In this document: piece after piece, positions 47,085-57,250 of the stretch | How positions within the stretch are numbered: the first letter of the stretch is position 1 | Layout: each line of letters opens with the position of its first letter | Translations under genes and position numbers: made by a program | Notes under the pieces: generated by a model | The model's database searches: none | Told to the model about the DNA's origin: nothing | Seen by the model: the letters and a program-made list of their open reading frames with translations, nothing else | Assembly (NCBI GenBank): GCA_021234155.1 | Contig: JAJEKV010000005.1 | Location: 18,894,089-18,958,088 of the forward strand | Direction of reading: 5' to 3' | Source of the DNA: Isoetes taiwanensis | Taxonomy: Eukaryota > Streptophyta > Lycopodiopsida > Isoetales > Isoetaceae | Length of the DNA stretch: 64,000 nucleotides

Positions 47085-47420
47085 TTGTTTGAAAAAACAC
47101 TTCATGTTTCTGATTTGAAAGCAAATCTCTTGTCTATTTCTAAGCTTGATGATGGAAGTTTGTTGGTGCAATTTGGTTATGGCAAATGCCTCATCAAAGA
47201 TAAAAAGAGATATGTGTTAGCCATGGGCACTAGAGATGGAGACTTGTATCAGTTGAGTTGATGTCAAAGGACAACCTTCAATGCCTCTCTGGTGGACAGT
47301 ACCCAATTATGACAAGAGATTGGGGCATTCTAACTTTCCACTCTTTAAAGAAATGGCAAAAACATAAGTTAGTGGATGGACAACCACGAATTGGGAAACC
47401 AACAAAGTTGTGCGAAGGTT
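47085..47420 (+). pseudogene. Copia pre-integrase fragment
   Basis: The translated text FEKTLHVSDLKANLLSISKL, then GYGKCLIKDKKRY and, in another frame, RLGHSNFPLFKEMAK and IGKPTKLCEGC, follows the gag-pre-integrase/integrase zinc domain of Ty1/copia. A frameshift separates the parts, and the sequence ends abruptly at about 47420. 47430-48249 has no recognised gene. Confidence 0.75.
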
Positions 47421-48249
47421 GTATGCCTACGTATCCTCGGCTGTACGTCCTCAGCTAGATATTTGGCATGTAAAACTTCGGCCCTAGCGGGCCTCGACCT
47501 TACGTGCCAATTATCTGACCTCGGATGTACAACCTCAATTATGCATTTTTGGTTATCGGCCTCGGCCAGACCGATAACCTTATCTTATCGAAGCACCCAT
47601 CCGAGTTTTATTTACTGCCTTCTAAGCAGGTTTCAACAATTTGTTTCCTTCATATTTGTACTGCCCGATTCCATCTGGTTAAGACAAATTTATTCTGCAC
47701 ATATAACAGGGCTCGATTTTTCCCTTTTAAAAAGGATATGCTTTCCTAGACCCAGAGACCGATTATTGGCCTATTTCAAGGATTTGTTTGGCCAAGAATT
47801 ATCATCATCATGCCACGATTATTTAATGTGGTTCTTCTTCTGCAACAACCCTTGTATGACCTACTTGATTTTGTCTGGTCCGGCCAAGTTTGCAAGAGAA
47901 AGTAGTCGACAAGTCGATCCATCCCAAATCGAGGTACAATAGACTAACTTTTTGCAAGCAATTTCTTTTTATTGGCCCACATAGACCCCCTTCCATTAAT
48001 AGTTTTAAACCATTATTTAGGCCTTATTCATTATGAAAGGAATTATCTTCAAGTCCTACATTTGCTGGCTTCTATGGTTGCCATCTGATTCATCTGTCAT
48101 ATAAGAGACACGCCCATTCAATTGTCACGAATGCCCAGCATTTACTAATGCCTAGCATTTGGTCATTCTCTTTTTATTCAGATGGGTCCATGTGAACACC
48201 TTCAAACCAAGTAATTTTTCAGTACTTCCTTGCTAAAGGACGGATTGCA

Positions 48250-49718
48250 AACATATTCTAATGTTCCTAACCAACATGCCCTTAACCAACTGGGCAAAAT
48301 CGTCTAAACCAACTGGGCAAAATCGTCTAGACGTTTATAAGTAGTCGCTTCTACCCATTTATGCCGGTGTCTCGGGAACGTGACACCCAGATCTACTCGA
48401 GCAGTCTCCATGGGTCTGTTACAATCTTTCCCACTAGAACTATGCTTGTCCTTGAGCATCACAAACCATAGACCACTACCAAGTCATGACTTACCGTCCA
48501 ATGGTATTTCAGGTCATACTTGCCCCGATTGAGACTCGAACTCGAGCCCTGTTCTGATACCAAATGTAACATTCCTGACCGACATGCCTTTAACCAACTG
48601 AGCAAAATCTTCTAGACATTTATGAGTAGTCACTTCTACTCATTTATGCCGGTGACTCGGGAAAGGCCACATGCATATTCAAGGATCGAATACTCGAGCG
48701 GTCACACTAGAGCTATGCTCGTCTTCGAGGATCACAAGACTTAATCAGTATACCACTGACTGGGTGGTTACCAAGGCATTTATATCGGTGTCTCGGAAAT
48801 GCGACACCCAGACCTACTCGAGCGATCTCCCACTAGAACTATGCTCGTCCTTGAGCATCACAAACCATAGACCACACCATTACTCGAGCGGTCTCCCATG
48901 GGTTCGTTACAATCTCTCCCACTACAACTATGCTCGTCCTCGAGCATCACAGACCAAGTCATGACCTACCGTCCAACGGTATTCCGGGTCATACTTGCCC
49001 CATGGAGACTCGAACTCGAGCCCTGCTCTGATACCAAACATAACGTTCCTAACCGACATGTCCTCAACCAACTGGACAAAACCGTCTAAACGTTTATGAG
49101 TAGTTGCTTCTACTCATTTATGCTGGTGTCTCGGGAACGCCCCACAGGCACATTCAAAGGATCGAATACTTGAGCGTAGGATATGTCCTCAACCAACTGG
49201 GCAAAACCGTCTAGACGTTTATGAGTAGTTGCTTCTACTCATTTGTGCCAGTGTCTTGGGAATGCCCCACATGCACATTCAAGGATCGAATACTCAAGCG
49301 GTCTCTCCCACTAGAACCATGCCCATTCTCGAGACTCGAACTCGAGCCCTGCTCTGATATCAAATGTAACATTCCTGACCGACATGCCTTTAACCAACTG
49401 AGCAAAATCTTCTAGACATTTATGAGTAGTCACTTCTACTCATTTATGCCGGTGACTCGGGAAAGGCCCCACATGCACATTCAAGGATCGAATACTCGAG
49501 CGGTCACACTAGAGCTATGCTCGTCCTCGAGCATCACAAGACTTAATCAGTATACCACTGACTGGGTGGTTACCAAGGCATTTATGCCGGTGTCTCGGAA
49601 ACGCGACACCCAGATCTACTCGAGCGATCTCCCACTAGAACTATGCTCATCCTCGAGCATCACAAACCATAGACCACAGCATTACTCGAGCGGTCTCCCA
49701 TGGGTTCGTTATAATCTC
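48250..49718 (-). repeat. Tandem array of tRNA-like (SINE-like) units, left part
   Basis: On the minus strand each unit contains gcccagttggttaaggc-type sequence (A-box-like) followed about 45 bases later by gagttcgagtctcc (B-box-like, GTTCGAGTC), preceded by tttggtatcagagc. Copies of the A-box-like part lie near 48283, 48309, 48591, 49067, 49189 and 49391. Units of variable length also share a ctcgtcctcgagc hairpin. The arrangement looks like RNA-polymerase-III-derived short elements that became tandem. The array continues at 62883. Confidence 0.55.
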
Positions 49719-51340
49719 TGTGACGTTCCACGTATTTATACGGTCTACTATACGGGACACGTACAAATACAAGCACGTCACTCCCTAAAGGTACGCTACC
49801 ATGGGGGTATGGGAACTTAATTGCAACCTAGGGGGTTACCTTACAAAGGATTAAATTAGCTATGCTAATTTAACACATTAATAATAATAACCTATAACCT
49901 AGGAAATTAGGATAATTACCAATTGGGAAGGCGCCACCTGCCCCAATCGATTGGGCAGCATGGGGGTTGCCAAGTTTGGATGCCAACTTGACCCCTATCC
50001 CTGGGATTGACTCCTGAAGATCGACCAAGGAAGGCCGAGTCTGGCGCCATCAACCACCGCAAAGAACCACCATACCAGTCGCCCCTCGCGGAAGCCACAA
50101 CTGAATCTTCAACCGCCAGGAGATGGAGGCGCCCCATGGGAATGAGTCCAGCCAGAACTCAGGTAGGTGGCTATGTGAATTCTAGATAACGCGTGATTAT
50201 GTCCGTTTCTCTGTTCTCTTTGTAATTCAATCATAGAAACTAACCCTTGTTTGTACAAGCAAGTACTCTTTATATTCAATTATGGTTTCTACTCTGAAAG
50301 GATGGATTGTTAGCTCTTTGTTTAGTCTGACTCAAACGGGGGATTAAGGGGGTAGAGACCCTGAACCGTGTATTGTAGTATGCTCCTAGATAGCCTGCAC
50401 CAGAGTCCCATTATTGCGGCAAGGCCGGCACAAGAACCCACCGGGTCCTAGATGCTATGGTCCGGCTTAGCACCGCATAAGGAACACAAGTGGTGACATG
50501 AGGGGTGGGGTCTTGCATGAGCATACAAGGCCCCCGAGACTCCTACAAATGGGCTAGGCCCGATAGCCGGTCACGTAGAGGGCCGGGTATGGGTCTGACA
50601 CTCCCTGGGTGGGAAGGTGTGATCCGTATGGAGCACCTTGCACTTTGAGTAGATTTAGGGTGAGTAAGTTGGGTACGGATGCGGGGGTCGCTGATGCGCA
50701 CGTATTCTCTAGCTCACCCATGGAACCACCGCGGTTTCGGAAGGGGACGCTTCCCCGACCTGCCTCATCGGACCAGGCGCCATGAACCCGGAGTAGGCTC
50801 GTGAGGGTGATGCCCCGAGTTTGCGCTCTGGAAGGGAAGGCTATAGCAAAGCCATAGCATGAATTGACCCATCCGCAAAGTGTGCATGTGGGAGGGGCGG
50901 ATGGAGTGGACAACCCTAGCCAATGTTCTATGCCAGCCAACGCCATGCCAAGACTCGGTCTCGCCGATCTCTTGAGGCCCAAATCCCACCGATCCCCACC
51001 GAGAGTCCGGAGAGCGGGGTAGAACCCGGGTTTGGGTGTTTTCTTAGGATTAGATGCATATTCTATGCCGTTGGTATTTTGGATGGATGTGCCACCCTTC
51101 GTGGTGGTTATTTATGTATATTCGTGCTGTGTGCTAACCCTTGTATTCATGCTTCCGCGACGTAGGAGTCCCATTGAAGGCGTGGGCGAATGACCCCTTT
51201 CAGGTCCTTCTTAGGGCCTCATTTCATAGATGGCCCGAAATAGACGGAGGGCCCCCGCTCATGGTGAGATGATCGCCATGGAGGGGAAAGTCCTCGATGT
51301 ATACGCCCGGAGGGTCGATATATATTCGGGAGCTGCCACA
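49719..51340 (+). repeat. 5' LTR of chromovirus 2
   Basis: 1622 bp, starts TGTGACGTTCCACG and ends GCTGCCACA. It matches 61263-62877, with clustered small indels and substitutions mostly in GC-rich places. Confidence 0.92.
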
Positions 51341-51343
51341 AAG

Positions 51344-51360
51344 TGGTATCAGAGCCGTGA
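51344..51360 (+). other. Primer-binding site of chromovirus 2
   Basis: tggtatcagagccgtga lies three bases after the LTR and matches the initiator-Met tRNA end. The leader 51361-52079 shows no gene. Confidence 0.9.
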
Positions 51361-52079
51361 TTTGGTTGTTCAAATCATAGCACTCGCCAAACACTAACTC
51401 GTAGCACGGTAGTTAGGAGGAGGCTAAGTCAATGCGTCGTTAGTTCTCTTTGTTGTTTGGCTTGGTGTTAGGTTAAGTTAAGAAATTGTAGCCTTGAAGT
51501 GGAGGGGCCAAGATTGGAGGCCTAGCAGGTGCGGTGGGTAGCTCAAATGACAAAGATGATGGCTCCATTGGATTGCGCTTTCGAATTACCCTAAAACAGT
51601 CAACTCTAGGCGAAAAATGGTCAAGGGCAGGCCCAAAATGAACTTCGAGCCGCTTTGCTTTTTGTCACTTTGTCAATCAAGATCGGCGCCGAAATGTCGC
51701 CGCTACCGAACGACCGTCGGACTTCGAAGTCAACGCTGACCCTTGGTCAACTTCGCGCCGCTTGCATTTCGGCGACACCGGTCGGCAGAAACCCGTATAA
51801 TGCCATCGGCGCCGAGCCAGATGTGGCGCGTATTTCCGCCGTGATATAATTTTTTAATAATAAAATTTTGAAGTTAATAAGAAATTTTTGAAATTTTAAA
51901 GTTAATTGGTAGTTTAGCAAACCATTTCTGTCATTTGCTTTTGCTTAGCGCCTCCAACCGCTGAGCCGCCCCTCGCCATCGCGGCCGGACCGGACCTTGC
52001 TCCTGGCGCCTTGTGTGCCTTGTGCATCTTAAGCCCCCCTTTGCCATCCTCTTATTTGCCGGTAGCCTCACTATTCCCT

Positions 52080-53305
52080 ATGGCCATCACCAAGAGCGCT
52101 CCAGATCCAACCACCATGAGCATCGTGGAGATCTACGCCATGATTGCTAAGCACATGGCTACTGACCCAGCCCTCATCGACATCTTGTTGGATGAGCTGG
52201 TCAATAGGTTTGAGAACAACAATAGGATTCCATATCCTGTCTATCACTTCTCAGAGCCATTCCTCATCCGGCTGAACCTACGCCAGCTCCCATATACCCT
52301 TGTTGAGCAACCTGATATGGTAATGATGCTCATCAAATTTTATCCTCCCGAACAGGAAGGCCATACGGAGGAGGAAGATGTCAGGACGGAGGCCGACCGT
52401 ATTAGGGGTTTTGCCAGGGAGGACGACCACCGGGAGATTGAGCGGGCTGACACCGCAGCCCGGGGTAGGGAGTACCGGTACCTCGGGGACGGCTTTGCCG
52501 TCATCGATGGCAGAGCCATTGAGGTTCCCCCATACCACTGGCATGAGGGTTCCAACAGCTTTGTATGGGGAGAAATCCCGACATCGGCATAGACTATCGA
52601 CAACTATTCCGGATAGATATGGGTCTTCGGCCACAAAGGTACCCGCCTGAACTTAATCGCCGTGCGCAGCCCAACTTTTGCTCAGATCCAAGAAGACCTA
52701 AGGAGAGCTCCGGAAGAGCGCGAAGTTGGAGCAAGAGGAGCGGGACCGACAAGATCAGCGGGACCAATGTGGGAGGAGGTGCATCTGGGAGTGGCTCGAA
52801 CCCAAAACCGACGCATCCGACCGTTAAGCTCCGGAGGAAGGGAGTTGCCCATAAGGCCGGCAGTCAATACAAGGATAAGTTAAAGACTGTCGGGGCTTTT
52901 GGGAAGAAGACCAGCTCCGACCGGAGGCAGCAGAGAGTGGATAACTCCCGGCCGGTTGCTGGGGCCAAGACGGTGCCAACATCGTCGGGGCCTGGGCCAC
53001 AGCGGAAGCCTCATCGGTTCCGACCTGGTACCGTGGCATTGCGGGAGATCCGCAAATTTCAGAAGTCCACGGACCTTCTGATCAGGAAGCTACCTTTTCA
53101 GAGGCTGGTACGGGAGATCGCACAGCAATTTAAGACCGATCTCCGTTTCCAGACCTTTGCAATTTTGGCGCTCCAAGAGGCTGCTGAAGCCTACTTGGTA
53201 GCACTTTTTGGTGATGCCAACCTTTGCGCTATCCACGCAAAGAGGGTCACCATAATGCCTAAGGATTTAGCCCTCGCCCGTAGGATACGGGGGGAGCAAC
53301 CTTAG
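52080..53305 (+). pseudogene. Chromovirus 2 ORF1: novel N-terminal domain fused to a histone H3 fold
   Basis: The start ATG 52080 has a good context (cctATGGCC) and gives MAITKSAPDPTTMSIVEIYA. The N-terminal part (about 170 residues, no known domain) ends in a frame break near 52590, and a second break lies near 52690-52800. The frame that follows is basic ([20 protein letters not shown]) and ends with the H3 fold at 53003-53302. Ungapped length is about 405 codons. Chromovirus 1 has the same ORF cut at its 5' end. ORF1 is separate from gag, so it would need its own initiation. The breaks may be decay or sequence errors. Confidence 0.8.
53003..53305 (+). CDS. Histone H3 fold domain within ORF1
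   Basis: From [20 protein letters not shown] through [20 protein letters not shown] and [12 protein letters not shown] to [11 protein letters not shown] and RRIRGEQP, the text follows canonical H3 from about residue 36 to the C-terminus without gaps. Visible differences from standard H3 include Phe for Tyr in RKFQ, Asp for Glu in STDLL, Gln for Asp after AQ, Thr-Phe for Ser-Ser before AI-ALQEAAE, and GDAN for EDTN. The normal modified tail (ARTKQTARKS) is absent. No intron interrupts it. The fold would pair with H4 if expressed. It is a captured or co-opted host H3. Confidence 0.95.
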   Translation, partial: RKPHRFRPGTVALREIRKFQKSTDLLIRKLPFQRLVREIAQQFKTDLRFQTFAILALQEAAEAYLVALFGDANLCAIHAKRVTIMPKDLALARRIRGEQP

Positions 53306-53417
53306 CCTAATTGCGGGGATCCGCATTTGTACATATCTTTTTGTGATAATTAATAAAGAGGTTTTTATTTTGAATTAAAAGTTTAATGTTTTTTTTATGT
53401 TAAATTTAAAATAAAAT

Positions 53418-53447
53418 GCTGACGTCAGCTTTAATAAAAGGGTTTAA
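53418..53447 (+). promoter_or_regulatory. bZIP/CRE-type palindrome with TATA-like sequence before ORF2
   Basis: gctgacgtcagc (53418-53429) contains TGACGTCA, the palindromic site bound by bZIP factors. About 15-25 bases later tttaaaagggg resembles a TATA region, and ORF2 starts at 53507 in gccATGG context. An AATAAA-like signal (53350) follows ORF1. This suggests separate transcription of ORF2. It is inference from motifs. Confidence 0.4.
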
Positions 53448-53506
53448 AAGGGGACTGTAAGGTTATTTTAAAACGCTTCTTTTCCTCTCTCCTTCCTTCT
53501 AGCGCC

Positions 53507-54912
53507 ATGGCTGCCGCCGCCGACCTTGCTGCCTGGTACCTTGATGGAGAGAAATGGGATCCACAGGTTCCCTTCGACCTGCTGCAGCCTTTGCTATGCC
53601 AACGCGTAGATCTCCTTGCCAATATGCAGCGGCATCCGGACTACGCCGGATTCCTTGACTTTTACATGGAGGAAATGCTTCCTCTGTGTATTCCTCTGGG
53701 GGATCCTCCCCACTTGTATTTGGAGCGGGAGATAGTTCGGCAGATGCTAGGCGGGGACACACATGCTTATGACGTCTTGAAGGGGAAACTCCGATGGGGT
53801 AAACACCTACCAGTGGTCCAAAGATCGGGGCAGAGATGTCGGAAGCTACTTTCGCTCTAGCCATCCTCATGGACCAATACGTTGAGGATGAAACCTTGCC
53901 GGCAGAGAAGGGCAAGCTGTCAGAATCCTCCGAGGAGGGGGGTGACGAGCATATAGGGATGGGCGACTTTGCCCGTTAGAAAGAGCTAGCAGAGGAGCTA
54001 CCACCGCGCCGTGACCAATCGATAGGCTTGTCAGGGTTAGACGGCCTTCCAGTTATTTATCACCGGGGCGGGGAATACCTTCTCTTGGATGATATTATCC
54101 GGGCGTATCACGTGGTGGCGGATTTAGGCGCCAAGCGCAAAGACCATGTACTTTTACGAGCTTGCGGAGTATTGTATGGATGATTTCATCGACTTCACTT
54201 CTACCGAAGCTTCCGAGGAGGTGCCCAGCTCCTTCGGTTCCGTCGAGGAGACTCTAGAGCCGGCGGAGACTCTATTACGTCTTAGTGACCGTGATGCGAG
54301 GGGAACCAGCCGCGAACCGCACCAGATGCCTTCCGCGGCTATGGGACCTCACGCCCCAAACATTAATATGGTGGAAGTTCCCTCAGGACTCGGATGATGA
54401 GGGTGAAGATTTATACCATAACCCCTGCGCACAAGAAGGAGGAGCAAGGGGAGCTCAAGGAGGAAGAAGTCCCCATGGACTGGATAAAGAAGTGGCAAAG
54501 ATTCGAGACTTCGCAAGGGAAAGTGCTGGGTAACCATCTTACCCGTTTCTTTTTGTCGGCCTTCAAATACGGGCAAGTCCTCTTCATAGCCCGGGATTTA
54601 GGGCCAGAGGCTGAAGCTTCATGGTGGGCCCTCCGTGCACTTTCTACACTGGCCGGCCACAAGAAGCTTCCCTATCGTACGTTTACGTATGTACTCGTAC
54701 GACGGGATCTTGCCCTTACGGCCTTGGGCCAGGATATTGCGCCTTGGATGGGCATGAAGCTCCTCACGGCAGCCCCATTGGCCGTTGCCTATCCACCGGA
54801 GGTTGCATCTGTTGCGGCGGCCACAGTGGACCCTGGGGTAGCTCTGCTGCGACACCGACCGCCTCCACCACCTCCTAGGGCTAAGGATAAAGAGGCAGGG
54901 CCTAGTTCCTGA
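53507..54912 (+). pseudogene. Chromovirus 2 accessory ORF2
   Basis: It starts MAAAADLAAWYLDGEKWDPQ. Frame breaks lie near 53830, 54150 and 54390, and one stop lies near 53978. The reading aligns with chromovirus 1 ORF2 in three blocks: N-terminus (DLLANMQRHPDYAGFLDFY), middle (YHRGGEYLLLDDII) and C-terminus (FLSAFKYGQVLFIARDLGPE, ALRALSTLAGH). The end is Pro-rich (PPPPPPRAKDKEAGPSS). Length is about 470 codons. No known family. Conservation in two diverged elements argues for function. Confidence 0.7.
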
Positions 54913-55129
54913 ACTAAGGGTGCTATATAAATTTTGTTATATATATATATATATATACACATGTATTTATGAGATTTTGGATTGGCAATTGTTTAAACCA
55001 TATTGAAAAATGGTGTACCTTATCTACTTATTAAATACAAAGTTTTCTTGATGAGTATAACTAAATTGTTCTTTTTATGACATCCTCTTCAAAAGTATTA
55101 AAACTTTAGAATATAATGGAATTACAAAA

Positions 55130-55579
55130 TGTTCCAACTATGTTGCAGAGGAAAACATTTGGGAGTATGAGGAAAGAATCACCGATATGGTTAGGAGGGA
55201 CGATCCCGGACCACCGGATCAAGACTATGGCCAGAGATATGGTGAATATCCAGAGTGGGAGGAAGGCGTTGACATCGAACCACCGCCACCAGGAGAACCC
55301 TACGACCCCGATAAAGGGCTGGAGATAGTTAACATCCTCGGGGATCGAGCTTTTGAGGATCGAAGATGACCGTGGTCGTACACGGGACCTTGGAATATGA
55401 CCCGCCCGCGAAGCCTTCGAGGGGCCAACGACCATCTTTGGCAACTCTTTTATGCGATGCGAAGGCTCTTTAACCTTCTGATTATCAGCCCAACATGGGA
55501 GTACCAAGCAATCATTGTCCAAGCCTGGGCACGCTATAAACTTCGTCCGAAGCCATGCGCGGAGAGTACCTTACTGTGA
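55130..55579 (+). pseudogene. Chromovirus 2 ORF3 (acidic, one in-frame stop)
   Basis: One frame reads NYVAEENIWEYEERITDMVR, then a Pro/Asp/Glu-rich stretch (DDPGPPDQDYGQRYGEYPEW), stops at TGA 55367-55369, and continues in the same frame with WQLFYAMRRLFNLLIISPTW to TGA 55577. Chromovirus 1 has only 297 bases between ORF2 and gag and lacks it. Function unknown. The following 55580-55837 looks like a 3' untranslated end (AATAAA-like near 55745). Confidence 0.45.
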
Positions 55580-55837
55580 TCCTGTACTTCTCGCCAACCC
55601 CTAGGCTTGGTCTCTTACGTTATGTTTTCTTTTTGTTGTTAATTCTTGTGCGGATAGAATTTTAAGAGTTTCCATCATGTATCATACCTACTTTCGTCTT
55701 AACCCATGTACCAATATACTTGTTTTGTACTCGACTTCAATGAAATAAAAACATTGTTTTCTGTTTGTATATTCTTTTGATCTCAATTATTTTAAAAGGG
55801 ATTATACATTAGTATAAATCTGCTTATATATTCATGA

Positions 55838-57250
55838 ATGCTCCCTATAGACGGTGTACGTAACGCCGCTTGGCAAACACCCTCCAACGCCAGTAGGCTC
55901 ACCCCTGAACAGGAATTGATGTTAATGAAAAGGCAACTCGGTGAGTTACAGGCTTATGTGTTGCATACCAATCCATCGCCACATACTCGGGAGGGACGGA
56001 CCCGGAATTACCTCCCGACCATTGAGTCCACCGCACAACAGACCATCTCCTCCCGAGCTAGCCACGCACTGCACAAAGGAGGACTCATGCTAAGCGTCAT
56101 CGAAGTTCCTCTAAGGATAGCGCCGCTTCCTCACATTCAACCACTTCGGCTTCTTCCGGATCCTCGCTATCAGACAATGACCATTCAAGGCGTAAGGATA
56201 AGGAGTACCGGAAAACCGTTGATACAGCCATCACTAGTATATGGAAAAACCGGAAGTTGGCTCAGTTTGATGGGAAATCCAGAGGAGGCTTGAATGCGGA
56301 ATCTTGGTTGGACGAAATGAAGGAATTGGGGGAAGTCCTATGGAATGACAGAGAAAGATACAGGGAAGGTCGCCACCACGAACCTTACCGGAGTCGCCGT
56401 ATTTGGTGGAAGGGTTACGCTGAGCTAAGCACACGGACGGGGAGCGGATGCAAGTTCAAGAAGTTCGCTAAGGCTTTTAAATCGCATTACGTGCCTCAAT
56501 GCGCACAAATGCCAACAGATTCAGACCTTCTAGGTTGGAGTTGAAGGGCATGTCGGTGCAGGCCTACACCGGCGAATTCATGCGTTTGAGGTTGTATGTA
56601 CCAGGAATGAATGAGAAAAAGGCGTAGAGGGCTACATTGAAGGGTTGGCCCCATCCATTAAACGTATGGTCAAGGCCATAGACCCAAAATCGATGCTTGG
56701 CGGAAGCTAAGGCATTAAGCCTTGAGGAAGACACGCCAAAGAACCAAGATCTGCGACCTGCTCCTTACTTTCAGACCACGGGCCGCCCACACCTTACAAA
56801 CCCCCGATTTCGCCAAGTCGGGGCCCTCTCAAAGACAATTCTTATGGCCGCCCGAGGGGAGAAGAAAGTAAGCCTTTAGCACGCCCGGATAAGCGAGAAC
56901 AATGCGGGTAAGGAAGTTCGGGGCCTCTTACGGTCCATTCCTAAAGAGGCGGAGAACAGCTCCGGCCGGGATAAGGCATGCTACGGTGCATGAGGGCTGG
57001 ACACTTCATGCGTAATTGTCCGTGCGTCCACGCTAGACGCTTCGGTGGCCATGGCCGACGCTGGATTGGGAAGATTTGGAGTCCAATCTTCTTTGCGGAG
57101 GACGAGGCTCCGAAAGTACATTCATGGTGCGTCTCATATTCTTGCCGCTATAGAAACGAGCTTGCGCTGAAAGTCACCTTCGTTATATCTACAATAGGCC
57201 AAGTAGGCGGTAAGCCCTTCATAATTTTGATGGACCACGGGTAGTACGCA
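55838..57250 (+). pseudogene. Chromovirus 2 gag and protease region
   Basis: The start MLPIDGVRNAAWQ is followed by LTPEQELMLMKRQLGELQAY, parallel to MTPEEEISQMRTDLEQIKAL of chromovirus 1. The capsid core is at 56257-56544 (ESWLDEMKELGEV, RIWWKGYAEL, FAKAFKSHYVPQ). A zinc knuckle CMRAGHFMRNC is at 56980-57015, and a decayed protease site FIILMDHG (DSG expected) is at 57216-57240. Multiple shifts and stops. Confidence 0.8.

Noticed and set aside
48540-48580. tggtatcagagc-like sites in the array as true primer-binding sites
   Set aside because: They recur in each tandem unit without adjacent LTR ends, so they are more likely part of the tRNA-like unit.
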